From Neisseria mucosa (GTDB taxonomy: Bacteria > Pseudomonadota > Gammaproteobacteria > Burkholderiales > Neisseriaceae): DNA of 64,000 nucleotides. The number at the start of each line of letters is the position of its first letter. Positions within the stretch are counted from its first letter, which is position 1. The notes beneath the pieces are model-generated. The model saw only the letters and a list, made by a program, of their open reading frames with translations, ran no database searches and was not told where the DNA came from. The stretch lies in contig NZ_CP053939.1 of NCBI RefSeq assembly GCF_013267835.1, positions 1,922,001 through 1,986,000 on the forward strand. The letters are read 5' to 3'. The translations under genes were made by a program, and so were the position numbers. Shown here piece by piece: positions 36,060 to 45,372 of the stretch.

Positions 36060-36947
36060 TTAATATTTCTGCAAACCTTCTACCTTGATTTCTTTGGCAT
36101 TGGCATTGATGAAGGCTTGAGTCGCTTTCATCGTGGCTTGGATGCGCGGATCGTTCCAGCGCACGATTTGGTTGTTTTCATCACGCTTGTCCGACCAGAT
36201 AATCACGCCGTCGGTGTATTTTTTGCTGATTTCGAGCATTTTGCGCCAGCGGACTGGGTCGATGAACTGTTTGAAATAAGGGCTGTTGGTGGCTGAATAA
36301 TATTGCGGCCAAATGTAGCCGATGATTTTTTTGTTGGGAAAGCGTTGATGGATGTCGTCAACGGCGGTTTTCACGTCTTTTTCCCATTGCACCAAATCGG
36401 GGGAAGTGATGTAGAACACAGGATTGGCATAGTCGCTGATGGCGGCGGTAGGCGCACGGCGTTTGCTGACTTGTCGCCATTTGGCCAAGATGGTTTCGTT
36501 GTCAACGTTGGGGCGGTAGTGGCGGATGCCGTGCAGGTGTTCGGAAGGCATGCCGTAGTTGCTGATGAAGGCGCGCGGGTTTTCTTCTCTGAAGATTTGG
36601 TACATCCGCGCAAAGTCGGTTCTCAATTCGTCGGGTGTCAGCAGTTGGCCGTCTTTTTCGGCAAACCAGCTTTCGATGTCGGTGGAAATGGTGCGGTAGC
36701 CTTCGCGGCGCGATTGTTTGGCCAATTCACGGATGCGCGCTTCGTTGAGTACGCCGTGTTTGCGTTTGCCCGTCGGATCGGGTTTGACCAGCTCGCTTTC
36801 GTAAACCAAGAACACTTTGGAGAGTTTGTCGGCGGTCAGGTCGGGTTTGCCGACGTAGTCCATGCGGTCGTAGATGATGAAATCTTTGGCATGGGCGGAG
36901 AGGGCGGTCAATAAGAGGACGAGGGGCAAAAGGCGGTTGGGTTTCAT
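36060..36947 (-). CDS. Secreted protein of unknown function, possibly a TIM-barrel glycosidase
   Basis: The 295-aa protein starts at the ATG at 36947 with a signal peptide (MKPNRLLPLVLLLTALSAHA); the frame continues upstream without conserved sequence. The mature part contains STDIESWFAEKDG, AFISNYGMPSEHLHGIRHY, KIIGYIWPQYYSATNS and TDGVIIWSDKRD. This alternation of strands ending in acidic or aromatic residues resembles glycoside-hydrolase barrels. The function is not established. It is flanked by a DUS hairpin upstream and by the immunity island downstream. Confidence 0.75.
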   Translation of the reverse strand: MKPNRLLPLVLLLTALSAHAKDFIIYDRMDYVGKPDLTADKLSKVFLVYESELVKPDPTGKRKHGVLNEARIRELAKQSRREGYRTISTDIESWFAEKDGQLLTPDELRTDFARMYQIFREENPRAFISNYGMPSEHLHGIRHYRPNVDNETILAKWRQVSKRRAPTAAISDYANPVFYITSPDLVQWEKDVKTAVDDIHQRFPNKKIIGYIWPQYYSATNSPYFKQFIDPVRWRKMLEISKKYTDGVIIWSDKRDENNQIVRWNDPRIQATMKATQAFINANAKEIKVEGLQKY

Positions 36948-37004
36948 GTTTTTAGGCAGATAAGGGAAAAGGGTCATTGTACGGGAAGCGGCGTTAAAGT
37001 AAGT

Positions 37005-37048
37005 CAAAGGCCGTCTGAAAGGATAAAAGTTCTTTCAGACGGCCTTTG
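37005..37048. terminator. DUS hairpin downstream of the ArnT-like gene
   Basis: CAAAGGCCGTCTGAAAG (37005-37021) and CTTTCAGACGGCCTTTG (37032-37048), a 17-bp stem with a 10-nt loop, located after the stop at 37086 of the leftward membrane transferase gene. Confidence 0.75.
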
Positions 37049-37085
37049 TTGAACGGAGAATTTCCGGTTTTGAGGCTGGTGTGAT

Positions 37086-38744
37086 TTACTGCGCCGCAGT
37101 TTTTTCCAGCAATAGGAAAGTTTCGGCTTTGTTGCGCGGTCTTGCGCCTTGCCACAAGGTTTGCCAACCTGAAGGTGCGCCGATGTTGGCGGCTTGGCGG
37201 ATGAGGTGGTAGCGGCAGGTCGGGTTGTCGGTCGTGGTTTTAATACGGCTGTATTGTGTCCACGCGATGCGTGTGCGCTGGTCTTGGCCGTCGATATTGA
37301 TACATTCGAGGCCGTCTGAAAGTTTCTGTTTCAATTCGGCAGAAAGCGCGGCTTCCATTTGGTGTACAACCGGCGCATGGCTTTTGGCGGCGTTGAGCCA
37401 CGGTAAAAACAGGGTCATCAGCAAAGCCCAAGCCAAGGTAACGCCGGATGCCCAGTTGGTGACGGCTTGGCGGCCGCGGATGTTTTTACGCGTAATCGCC
37501 CAGAGCCACAACGGGGTAAACAGCAGGGCGACGGCCATCGGAATCGGGTCGATGTCGGGGATATAATACGGGCTGAAATAGGCGGCGCGTTCGGCCAGTT
37601 TGGCGGGCCAGCCGTAGTTCATGGCGAAGAAACCCAGCCACAGGAAGACGGCAATCAAACCGAATGCCATGATGCCGAACCAGTTGATAAATGCCGCCGC
37701 GCCGCGACGCAGGCCGTCCAGTTGTGCTGCGCCGAGCAGGGCGAGCGGCGGCAGCAGCCAAACGAGGTTGTCTTGCAGGCGTTGCGGGTTGATGGCGAGC
37801 AGGGCTGTCATGATAACCAGCCACGACAGGCTCAGAATGCCCCAGTTTTTATCGTGGATACGCGTGCGGCTGAGCGTCCATGCCGCCAGCGGCCAAGCAG
37901 GCAGGGCAAACCACAGCAGGTTTTTCAGATAATAGGGCAGGTTGAAGGCCGTCTGAATTTGATGGAAGCCGCCGAATACGCCTAAGGAATAATGGTTGAA
38001 CCAAATATCAAACCATTCGGGATGGGTTCTGGATAAAACCAGCGGATACAGAATCAGCAGGGGCAGGGAAACGACGATGGCGCCAATCAGGGTCAGCAGA
38101 TAGCGTTTGCTCTGCCAAGTGGAATGGAACGACAGGGCAAGTGCCAAAAACATCATGGCCGCGGTCAGCAGATAGCCTGAGGAAAGGGAGAGTGAAACCC
38201 AGCCGCCGCACAACAGCAAAATGGCAATAATGACGCGGCGGCGTGCCAGTGAAAAGCCGCACAGAATCAATCCAAATGCGGCAAAAGCAGCCGACATAGG
38301 ATTGAGGAAGTGGGCGATGGGCAGCAAACCGATGCTGCCGATGAGGATTAAGACAACGCTGCGGCCGTGGTGTCTGCCGAGAAAGTTGAAACCGGCAAAA
38401 CCGCAGGCGGTCAGTCCGACGGCGGTGAATACCACGCCGGCAAAACGTGCGGCATCATAGGCATCGGCCGCCCAAGGCGAAAACAGGGTTTGGAATGCGG
38501 TTGCCGCCCACAAAAAAGCCGGGGAGATGGTAAAGTCGGGTTGGCCGAAGATTTGTGCAACCAGCAGGCTGCCGCCGTTTTTCATGGATTCGGAGGCGGT
38601 AAAGAGGGAGGGTTCGGCAGGGTTCCACAAGTCATGCGAGAACACGCCCGGCCACAGCCAGGCAAAGGCCATCAGCAGTAAGAGCCACGGTTTTTCATGG
38701 GTTTTTTGGGGGCGGCGCGGATCGGGCGGTGTGTAAGTCAGCAT
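37086..38744 (-). CDS. ArnT/PMT-like membrane glycosyltransferase (GT39/GT83 class)
   Basis: The 552-aa protein has about ten to twelve membrane spans. It has the first-loop acidic motif of lipid-linked sugar transferases (FSHDLWNPAEPSLFTASES), which resembles ArnT/PMT enzymes. These move a sugar from an undecaprenyl or dolichyl carrier to lipid A or protein in the periplasm. A soluble C-terminal part follows from about residue 430. The substrate cannot be told from sequence. It stands alone, with DUS hairpins around it. Confidence 0.82.
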   Translation of the reverse strand: MLTYTPPDPRRPQKTHEKPWLLLLMAFAWLWPGVFSHDLWNPAEPSLFTASESMKNGGSLLVAQIFGQPDFTISPAFLWAATAFQTLFSPWAADAYDAARFAGVVFTAVGLTACGFAGFNFLGRHHGRSVVLILIGSIGLLPIAHFLNPMSAAFAAFGLILCGFSLARRRVIIAILLLCGGWVSLSLSSGYLLTAAMMFLALALSFHSTWQSKRYLLTLIGAIVVSLPLLILYPLVLSRTHPEWFDIWFNHYSLGVFGGFHQIQTAFNLPYYLKNLLWFALPAWPLAAWTLSRTRIHDKNWGILSLSWLVIMTALLAINPQRLQDNLVWLLPPLALLGAAQLDGLRRGAAAFINWFGIMAFGLIAVFLWLGFFAMNYGWPAKLAERAAYFSPYYIPDIDPIPMAVALLFTPLWLWAITRKNIRGRQAVTNWASGVTLAWALLMTLFLPWLNAAKSHAPVVHQMEAALSAELKQKLSDGLECINIDGQDQRTRIAWTQYSRIKTTTDNPTCRYHLIRQAANIGAPSGWQTLWQGARPRNKAETFLLLEKTAAQ

Positions 38745-38939
38745 GGAAGGTCAAAAAACGGTTGGTTTGAATGGTAATGGTACAGGGTTTGACAGGTTTG
38801 CGCGATATGCCGGACCGGAGGGCTTTGTAAAATAATGCTTACGGCTCGTTTTTATCGGGTGTTTGGAATGATATGGCATTCGGTTGATGCCAAAAAGCTC
38901 AGTCCGTCTGAAAGAAATGTTTCAGACGGCCTAAATGCA

Positions 38940-38966
38940 AAAAAGACTGCACAAAGCAGTCTTTTT
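38940..38966 (-). terminator. rpmE terminator
   Basis: AAAAAGACTGC and GCAGTCTTTTT flank a 5-nt loop (ACAAA), an 11-bp non-DUS rho-independent hairpin 13 bp beyond the rpmE stop. Confidence 0.85.
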
Positions 38967-38979
38967 GACAAAGCGGCAA

Positions 38980-39195
38980 TTAGCGTTTGAACAGGTTGCC
39001 GAATTTGTTGTTGAATTTGTCCACGCGACCGGTAGTGTCGACGATTTTTTGAGTACCGGTGTAGAAAGGGTGGCACAGAGAGCAAACCTCAACGTTGAAG
39101 CTGTCTTTTTCCATTGCGGATTTGGTTACGAATTTGTTGCCGCAAGAGCAGGTAACGTTGATTTCGTGGTAGTTCGGGTGAATACCTTGTTTCAT
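38980..39195 (-). CDS. rpmE: 50S ribosomal protein L31
   Basis: The 71-aa protein is L31 of the zinc-binding (C+) type: [22 protein letters not shown], then [26 protein letters not shown]. The CxC and CxxC cysteine pairs are intact. GAAAGGAAATC before the ATG is a good ribosome-binding site. It is monocistronic, with its own terminator. Confidence 0.98.
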   Translation of the reverse strand: MKQGIHPNYHEINVTCSCGNKFVTKSAMEKDSFNVEVCSLCHPFYTGTQKIVDTTGRVDKFNNKFGNLFKR

Positions 39196-39476
39196 TTGAT
39201 TTCCTTTCGATTAAGCGGGCACAGGGGTTTTGCCTGTACTTCAGTTAAGCGTGGGATTTTCGCTATTTTTGGCTGTTTCGTCAAGCGGATATTTTGCGTA
39301 GCGGGCAGTTTCGCAACAGGCGAGAACAGTTTAGAATAGAGTTTCAAACTAAATATTGTGTAATCGGGCTGTAGTCCAACCGAAAAGAGGATGTAAAACC
39401 TCTTCTAGATGTGAAACTTTAAGAAAAATAATAGTCTGATTAATATTTACGCTTTTACGAACAGGAGACGGAATCC

Positions 39477-40010
39477 ATGCAAAAAAGGATATTGACGCGC
39501 ATTTTGCGTGTCTGGGGAGGAATGTTGCCTCCGTCTTATTGCAAACCCTTCGGCCGGATTGCGCAAAAATTCCGCGCCGCTTTGGCTGCGTGCATTTCCC
39601 CAAACATCGGCAAAAACGTCAATATTGAAAAAGGCGGATATGTTTTTCCGGATACGGTAATCGGCGACAATTCGGGTATCGGCGTCAATTGCGAAATCTG
39701 CCACGGCCTGACCCTCGGCAAGAACGTGATGATGGGGCCGGAATGCCTGTTTTATTCGACCAACCACAAATTCAACCCTGAAACCCGCCGCTTTGAAGGC
39801 TATACGGACATTCGCCCGATTGTGATTGAAGACGATGTTTGGATCGGCCGGCGTGCGATTATCATGGGCGGCGTTACCATCGGCAAGGGTGCGGTAATCG
39901 GCGCAGGTTCGGTGGTTACCAAAGATGTGCCGCCTTATTGCGTGGCCGCGGGTAATCCTGCGGTTGTGAAGAAAAAACTGCTGGATGAGCAAGAACTCAC
40001 AGCTGAATAG
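39477..40010 (+). CDS. Hexapeptide-repeat O-acetyltransferase (CysE/LacA/WbbJ-like)
   Basis: The 177-aa protein has left-handed beta-helix repeats (NIGKNVNIEKGGYVFPDTVIGDNSGIG and similar), the catalytic-type NHKFNPETRRFEG segment, then IEDDVWIGRRAIIMGGVTIGKGAVIGAGSVVTKDVPPY and AGNPAVV. It should O-acetylate a sugar, possibly in a surface glycan. GGAG precedes the ATG. It is single and faces the copper-storage gene, with a DUS hairpin between. Confidence 0.88.
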   Translation: MQKRILTRILRVWGGMLPPSYCKPFGRIAQKFRAALAACISPNIGKNVNIEKGGYVFPDTVIGDNSGIGVNCEICHGLTLGKNVMMGPECLFYSTNHKFNPETRRFEGYTDIRPIVIEDDVWIGRRAIIMGGVTIGKGAVIGAGSVVTKDVPPYCVAAGNPAVVKKKLLDEQELTAE

Positions 40011-40029
40011 CGTGAACGAAACCATAAAC

Positions 40030-40063
40030 AAAAGGCCGTCTGAAAGATTTCAGACGGCCTTTT
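40030..40063. terminator. Bidirectional DUS hairpin
   Basis: AAAAGGCCGTCTGAAA (40030-40045) and TTTCAGACGGCCTTTT (40048-40063), 16-bp stem with a 2-nt loop, between the converging acetyltransferase and copper-storage genes. Confidence 0.85.
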
Positions 40064-40074
40064 TTCAATAGTGC

Positions 40075-40539
40075 TTAAGCGGCAATTTTTTCGCATTCTT
40101 TAATGCAAGCCAAGCAAGATTCGTAGCAGGCTTTGCATTCAGCGTGGTGGCCGGCGTGTTCTTTGCAGGCGGCAGAACATTGTTTGCAGGCTTCGATGCA
40201 CACTTTTGCCAAAGACGGAGTCAGGCGTGAATTTTGGGCGGCGAGGTTCTGCAAGGTGCCGCACAGTGCCAGCATTTGATTGACGCCGGCTGCGCAGTCT
40301 TTCATGGAGGTATCGCCTTCGCTCAACAGGGCAATGCAGTGTGCCAAACAGATTTGACCGGCTTCAACGCAATGTGCGGCGGCTTTGCGCGCAGCTTCGT
40401 AGGCGCGCGGTGCAGAATGCGCGTGACCAGCATGACCGGTATGGTGTGCATGGCCGGCATGGTCGTGAGCGCGGGCGAAAGAAGCGGCGGCGGTGAGGGA
40501 AACAGCAGCAGCGCTGCCGATAAATTGACGACGGTTCAT
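40075..40539 (-). CDS. Tat-exported four-helix copper-storage protein (Csp1-like)
   Basis: The 154-aa protein begins with a twin-arginine signal (MNRRQFIGSAAAVSLTAAASFARA) and a His-rich linker (HDHAGHAHHTGHAGHAH). A four-helix bundle follows, rich in Cys placed in CxxxC pairs, for example AAHCVEAGQICLAHC, KVCIEACKQCSAACKEH and CKACYESCLACIKECEKIAA. This is the pattern of Csp proteins, which store many Cu(I) ions. It probably buffers copper in the periplasm. No copper regulator or CopA lies nearby. Confidence 0.92.
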   Translation of the reverse strand: MNRRQFIGSAAAVSLTAAASFARAHDHAGHAHHTGHAGHAHSAPRAYEAARKAAAHCVEAGQICLAHCIALLSEGDTSMKDCAAGVNQMLALCGTLQNLAAQNSRLTPSLAKVCIEACKQCSAACKEHAGHHAECKACYESCLACIKECEKIAA

Positions 40540-40625
40540 AAGATAGAGTCCTTTTTGCTTTGTAGAAATATCGGACGAATTATTTCATCCATTATTAAAA
40601 GGTTATCATGTTATTCGTTTTTAAA

Positions 40626-40672
40626 CAACAGGCCGTCTGAAGGTATCGATAATACGTTCAGACGGCCTGTTG
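40626..40672. terminator. DUS hairpin
   Basis: CAACAGGCCGTCTGAA (40626-40641) and TTCAGACGGCCTGTTG (40657-40672), a 16-bp stem with a 15-nt loop in the spacer upstream of the copper-storage gene and downstream of the amino-acid binding-protein gene. Confidence 0.6.
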
Positions 40673-40756
40673 TTAGGTATGATATTTGTTTAAATCAATC
40701 ACAAATCGGATAGCTGAAATACGGCCAAGTGACTTTTTGCCGAGAAAATAGTCGGT

Positions 40757-41611
40757 TTATTCCGCCAACAATTCTTCCGGTTTGACTTTCTCGCCATACA
40801 CGGGCAAGAGGGTTTTTTCATAGGCGGCTTTCAGACGGCCGTCTTTTTTCATGGCGGCGATTTCGCCGTTGACCCAGTTCAGGAGGTCGGTGTTGCCTTT
40901 TTGAACAGCCGGGGCGATGAATTCGGCAGGGCCGAGGTTGCCGATGGCGACTTCAAAATTCGGGTTTTCTTTTGCCCATGCCCACAGCAGGGCGTTGTCG
41001 TGGGCGAGTGCTACGCCGCGGCCGTCTTTCAGTGCGTCGAAGGTTTCGGTATTTTGGTCGAATTTCAGCAGTTTGACTTCAGGATGGCTTTTGGTGAAGA
41101 AGGCGTCGGCGGTGGTGCCTTTGTTGACCAGCAGGGTTTGGTCTTTCAATTGTGCAACGTCGGTAATCGGTTTGTCTTTGGAGGAAACCACGCCCAAGGC
41201 CACTTTCATGTAAGGATCGGCGAAATCGACGGCTTCGGCGCGTTCGGGTGTTTTGGTGAAGTTGGCGAGGATGAGGTCGACTTTGCCGGAACGGACGTAT
41301 TCGACGCGGTTTGCGGCCTCGGTCAGGACGAATTCGACTTTGTCGGGGCTGCCGAGCAGGTCTTTGGCCAGGTCTTTGGCGATTTCAACGTCAAAGCCTT
41401 GGTTTTTGCCGTTGGCGTCAACATAGCCGAACGGAGGTTTGTCGCCGAATACGCCGATACGGATAACGCCTTTTTCTTTGATGGCGGCAACGGTTGCCGC
41501 GCCGCTGCTTTGTGAAGATTGGGCATCACCGGAGCCGCCTCCGCAGGCAGTCAGGCCGACGGCGATGGCGGCGGAGGCGAGGAGGGCTTTGAATTTGGCA
41601 TTCAATTGCAT
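40757..41611 (-). CDS. Amino-acid ABC transporter substrate-binding lipoprotein
   Basis: The 284-aa family-3 solute-binding protein has a lipobox (GLTACGGGS). The fold motifs are RIGVFGDKPPFGYVDANGKNQGFDVEIAKDLAKDL, FTKTPERAEAVDFADPY, LLVNKGTTADAFF and EIAAMKKDGRLKAAYEKTL. It delivers a polar amino acid (cystine, glutamate, glutamine or similar) to the permeases encoded upstream. It is the last gene of a leftward permease-permease-ATPase-binding protein operon. Confidence 0.94.
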   Translation of the reverse strand: MQLNAKFKALLASAAIAVGLTACGGGSGDAQSSQSSGAATVAAIKEKGVIRIGVFGDKPPFGYVDANGKNQGFDVEIAKDLAKDLLGSPDKVEFVLTEAANRVEYVRSGKVDLILANFTKTPERAEAVDFADPYMKVALGVVSSKDKPITDVAQLKDQTLLVNKGTTADAFFTKSHPEVKLLKFDQNTETFDALKDGRGVALAHDNALLWAWAKENPNFEVAIGNLGPAEFIAPAVQKGNTDLLNWVNGEIAAMKKDGRLKAAYEKTLLPVYGEKVKPEELLAE

Positions 41612-41686
41612 GAGTGTTTCCTTTTCAAATGTTTGGTTGAAAGTGGAGGCCGTCTGAAAAAGGGTTTGGACGGCCTGAAAATAAAA

Positions 41687-42418
41687 TCAGTAGTCCATGC
41701 CTGCCAAGAATTGGCGGGCGCGTTCGCTTTTCGGGGCGGAGAAGAAGGTTTCGGGATCGGTCGATTCGACGATGCCGCCTTTGTCCATGAAGACGATGCG
41801 GTCGGCAACTTTGCGGGCAAACCCCATTTCATGGGTTACGATGAGCATGCTCATGCCTTCGCGGGCGAGTTCTAAAACCACTTCCAAGACTTCGCGCACC
41901 ATTTCGGGGTCGAGTGCGGCGGTGATTTCGTCCAGCAGGATGACCTCCGGGTTCAGGCACAGGGCGCGGACAATGGCGATGCGTTGTTTCTGGCCGCCGG
42001 AGAGTTCGCGCGGATAGGCGTTTTTACGGTCGAGCAGGCCGACGCGTTCCAACAGTTTGTCGGCTTGTGCCTCTGCTTCGGCACGGTTGCGGTTTTGTAC
42101 TTTCACCGGGCCTAAGAGGATGTTTTCGATGACGGTCATGTGGGCAAACAGTTCATAGCTTTGAAAAACCATGCCGACTTTTTGCCGGGCGGTTTGCCAG
42201 GAAACGTCTTTACCGAATTCGCCGACACCGTCCATCACGATGCTGCCGCCTTGGTGCGGCTCCAAACCGTTGACGCAGCGCAGGAGGGTGGATTTGCCGC
42301 AGCCGGACGGGCCCAGCAGTACGATGACTTCGCCTTTTTCCAAGTCCAAGTCTAAGGATTGAATGGCGGTTACGTTGCCGTATTGTTTGTGCAGGTTGCG
42401 GATGCTCAGTAAAGCCAT
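41687..42418 (-). CDS. Polar amino-acid ABC transporter ATPase (GlnQ-like)
   Basis: The 243-aa ATPase has Walker A LLGPSGCGKSTLLRC, the Q-loop FQSYELFAHMTV, the signature LSGGQKQRIAIVRAL, Walker B VILLDEITAALDPE and the switch VTHEMGFARKV. I start it at the ATG at 42418, one base after the permease stop; the frame is open for eight more codons upstream. One unusual point is Ile in DEITAALDP, where most relatives have Pro or Val. Confidence 0.94.
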   Translation of the reverse strand: MALLSIRNLHKQYGNVTAIQSLDLDLEKGEVIVLLGPSGCGKSTLLRCVNGLEPHQGGSIVMDGVGEFGKDVSWQTARQKVGMVFQSYELFAHMTVIENILLGPVKVQNRNRAEAEAQADKLLERVGLLDRKNAYPRELSGGQKQRIAIVRALCLNPEVILLDEITAALDPEMVREVLEVVLELAREGMSMLIVTHEMGFARKVADRIVFMDKGGIVESTDPETFFSAPKSERARQFLAGMDY

Positions 42419-42419
42419 G

Positions 42420-43088
42420 TCAGTGTTCCCATTTTTGTTCAAGTTTTGCCGCCAGCAGCGACAGCGGCCAGCAACAGAAGAAATACAGCATAAAAATCAG
42501 GCCGTAAACCCAAAATGAAGCATTGGGTTGCGTCAGCAGCGAGTTTTCGATGATTTGCTGGCCGACTTTGACGACTTCGATGACGCCGATAAGGGAGGCG
42601 AGCGAGCTGGTTTTGATCATGCGCGTAAACAGATTGACGGCACCGGGCAATACGCGGCGGATGCTTTGCGGCAGCTCGATGTAGCGGAATACCTGCCCGC
42701 GGCTCAAGCCGAGTGCCAGGCCTGATTCGACCTGGTGTTTTTCAATCGATTCCAATGCGCCGCGGACCAAATCGCCCATTTCGGCGATGCCCCACATGGT
42801 GAATACCCAGACGCAGACCCAAAATCCGTCGATGTGGATGCCTGTCCAGACGGATAGGCCGAAATACAGGCCGAACAGCCACACCAAAATCGGCACGATT
42901 CGGATGGTTTCGAGATAAAACCGTCCGATAAAGCGGATGAGCCGGTTGGGCGAACGTAAAACCAAGCCGAACAGCGTACCCAATACGCAGGAGGCGGCAA
43001 CGGAGGCCAGGGAAATCTGCGCCGTCAGCAACAGGCCTTCGCCCAAGCGTGCCGCGTTTTGTCCTTCAAACAGCCAGTCAAACACCAT
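42420..43088 (-). CDS. Polar amino-acid ABC transporter permease (second)
   Basis: The 222-aa HisM-class permease has five hydrophobic segments and the coupling motif ESIEKHQVESGLALGLSRGQVFRYIELPQSIRRVLPG. The ATG at 43088 has GGAG at good spacing; a GTG at 43097 is an alternative. It overlaps the other permease gene by 11 bp. Confidence 0.92.
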   Translation of the reverse strand: MVFDWLFEGQNAARLGEGLLLTAQISLASVAASCVLGTLFGLVLRSPNRLIRFIGRFYLETIRIVPILVWLFGLYFGLSVWTGIHIDGFWVCVWVFTMWGIAEMGDLVRGALESIEKHQVESGLALGLSRGQVFRYIELPQSIRRVLPGAVNLFTRMIKTSSLASLIGVIEVVKVGQQIIENSLLTQPNASFWVYGLIFMLYFFCCWPLSLLAAKLEQKWEH

Positions 43089-43737
43089 ATTTTGCACTCC
43101 GTACGCGGTTTTCGGCCCAGCGCGCCAGAAGCGAAACGGGCAGAAGGATGATCAGGTAGCTGGCAAACAGCAGGAACAAGGCTTCGTTGGTTTTGTAGTC
43201 CATGCCGATGATGTCTTTGGTAACGAACAACAATTCCGCAATGCCGACCGCGCTGACGATAGATGTTTCTTTCATCAAAAACAATACGTTTGCGCCGATG
43301 GCAGGGACGGCGACCGCCCATGCCTGGGGCAATTCGACATAGCGGAACACTTGAAAGCGGCTCAAACCGATGGCCTTGCCCGCTTCGATCTGCCCTTTGG
43401 GGACGGCCAGAATACCGGCACGGATGGCTTCCGCCATGTAGCTTGCGCCCAAGAAAACCAGTGCGATTACGCCGCAGGTGAAACCGTCCCATTTAATGCC
43501 CATTTTCGGCAGGCCGTAATACAGGAAAAACAATTGGATCAGCAGGGGCGTATTGCGCGACAGCTCGATATAGGCGCGTGCCAATGCGTAGAAGGGGCGG
43601 ATTCGGTATGCCGTAACCACGGCAACGGGCAGGCCGAACAGCAACGACAAAACGACGCCATATACCGACAATTCCAGCGTCAGCTTTGCCGCATCGACGA
43701 ATTTGGGGATGGCATCGATCAGATAAGACCAGTTCAT
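43078..43737 (-). CDS. Polar amino-acid ABC transporter permease (first)
   Basis: The 219-aa permease reads YIELSRNTPLLIQLFFLYYGLP and the coupling loop AGILAVPKGQIEAGKAIGLSRFQVFRYVELPQAW, typical of the His/Glu/Gln/Arg family. It is the first gene of the four-gene operon. The upstream 160 bp carry a DUS palindrome from the next gene and presumably the promoter. Confidence 0.93.
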   Translation of the reverse strand: MNWSYLIDAIPKFVDAAKLTLELSVYGVVLSLLFGLPVAVVTAYRIRPFYALARAYIELSRNTPLLIQLFFLYYGLPKMGIKWDGFTCGVIALVFLGASYMAEAIRAGILAVPKGQIEAGKAIGLSRFQVFRYVELPQAWAVAVPAIGANVLFLMKETSIVSAVGIAELLFVTKDIIGMDYKTNEALFLLFASYLIILLPVSLLARWAENRVRSAKYGV

Positions 43738-43851
43738 CAGAGTCAGACAATCAGCATAATAAAGGCAGTATTTTAACGGGTTTGTAAGGGAGTGTTAAAT
43801 AATGGATAGGAATATCGATTGTGGATAAAACACAAAAAATGGAATAAGGCA

Positions 43852-43881
43852 AAGGCCGTCTGAAACGTTTCAGACGGCCTT
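43852..43881. terminator. Zero-loop DUS palindrome after the MFS gene
   Basis: AAGGCCGTCTGAAAC is followed directly by its complement, a 30-bp perfect palindrome, 20 bp beyond the MFS stop codon. Confidence 0.7.
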
Positions 43882-43901
43882 GAAATGCCAAGGTTTCCGC
43901 G

Positions 43902-45119
43902 TCAGGCGGCAGCCGCTTTCCGTTCATGAATCAGTAAATTCAACAGGGCGGCCGCACCTGCCAAGACTGCGTCGGCGTACCACATCCAGCCGTAATCGTT
44001 GAAGCGCGTAATGACGATGCCGCCGATGTACGAACCCAAAAAGCCGCCAATTTGGTGGCTCAACATGGTCAACCCGAAGAGGGTGGCCAAGTAGCGCGTG
44101 CCGAAAAGTTTGCCGGTAATGGCGGCGGTGGGGGCGACGGTTGCCAGCCAAGTGAAACCGAGTCCGGCGGCGAAAAGATAGAAGTTCAAATCGGTTTTAG
44201 GTGCGGCCAGATAAATCAATATCATGGCGACACGCGAAGCATATAAACCGAAGAGGACGTATTTGCCCAAAAATCTGCCGGTACACCACCCTGAAAAAAT
44301 ACAGCCGGCAATGTTTGCCAAACCAATAATGGCAATAGAGGTCGAAGCGACCGTAGCAGGGAGGCCGCAAAGTGAAATTTCGGTCGGCAGGTGGGTAACC
44401 AAAAAGGCGATGTGGAAACCGCAGGTAAAGAAACCCAAATGCAGCAAGATATAGCTGCGGTTGGCGAAAGCCTTGCAGACGGCCTGCTTCAGGGTTTGGC
44501 CGCCGTCGTCTGTGTGGACGGTATGAGCAGCATGTTTGCCGCCGGCCAGCCACCAAGAAATCGGCAAAATCAAGATGGCGATGACTGCCCAAACATAAAA
44601 TGTCCCCGTCCAGCCGACGTGGGGCAGGGCAATCAAACCTTGAACCAGCGGCGCGAACAAAAATTGCCCTGCGGACCCGCCTGCATTGACCAGGCCGGAA
44701 GCCAAGCCGCGCCGATGAGGCGGCGTTTTGGCGGCGACCTGTCCCATAATGATGGAAAATCCGCCCGAACCCGTACCGAATGCCAACAATAAACCGATAC
44801 CCAGCATCAGCCCCCAATAAGTCGGCATTTGCGGCACCATCAGACAGGCGGCAATCAACAGAACTGTACCGCCGGCTAAAACTTTAAACGCGCCGAAACG
44901 GTCGGCCAACGCGCCGGACAAGGGTTGCGATATGCCCCACATCAATTGGAAAACGGCAATAATCAGGCTGAACTGGGTCATGCTCAATTCGGTCGAGTTG
45001 ACGACGGGCAGGACAAAAAGCCCTAAAGTCATCCTCATGCCGATGGTAATCAGCAGGATGGAGGCGGCAGCGGCAATCAGCAGCCACAAATTGGGTAATT
45101 TGGCAGAAGAATCGGTCAT
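43902..45119 (-). CDS. Major facilitator superfamily transporter
   Basis: The 405-aa protein has about twelve membrane spans and the MFS loop GALADRFGAFKVLAGG after helix 2. SGGFSIIMGQVAAKTPPHRRGLASGLVNAGGSAGQF in helices 4-5 resembles the oxalate/formate antiporter-like branch. Substrate unknown. It is single, with no linked regulator or enzyme to suggest its cargo. Confidence 0.88.
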   Translation of the reverse strand: MTDSSAKLPNLWLLIAAAASILLITIGMRMTLGLFVLPVVNSTELSMTQFSLIIAVFQLMWGISQPLSGALADRFGAFKVLAGGTVLLIAACLMVPQMPTYWGLMLGIGLLLAFGTGSGGFSIIMGQVAAKTPPHRRGLASGLVNAGGSAGQFLFAPLVQGLIALPHVGWTGTFYVWAVIAILILPISWWLAGGKHAAHTVHTDDGGQTLKQAVCKAFANRSYILLHLGFFTCGFHIAFLVTHLPTEISLCGLPATVASTSIAIIGLANIAGCIFSGWCTGRFLGKYVLFGLYASRVAMILIYLAAPKTDLNFYLFAAGLGFTWLATVAPTAAITGKLFGTRYLATLFGLTMLSHQIGGFLGSYIGGIVITRFNDYGWMWYADAVLAGAAALLNLLIHERKAAAA

Positions 45120-45372
45120 GATGTTTGTGTGTGTAAGGGGCAGGGAATAAAAGCTATTTCTGCCGCTATATTATTTATTTGATTTCTCGGCGGGCCGATA
45201 TATAAACGCGCGATTCTAGCATTGGGCGGAAAACGGCATAAATAACCGTTGGTTCTTTGGATATGGTAAAAAGTAATATGGCTTGAGGATGAGTAGAGAA
45301 TGAAGCGGCCAAATATTCTTCGTTTGGCTCTGACGGAGCAAGCAAATTGCCGTCGAATTTTCGTTTGAGAAG

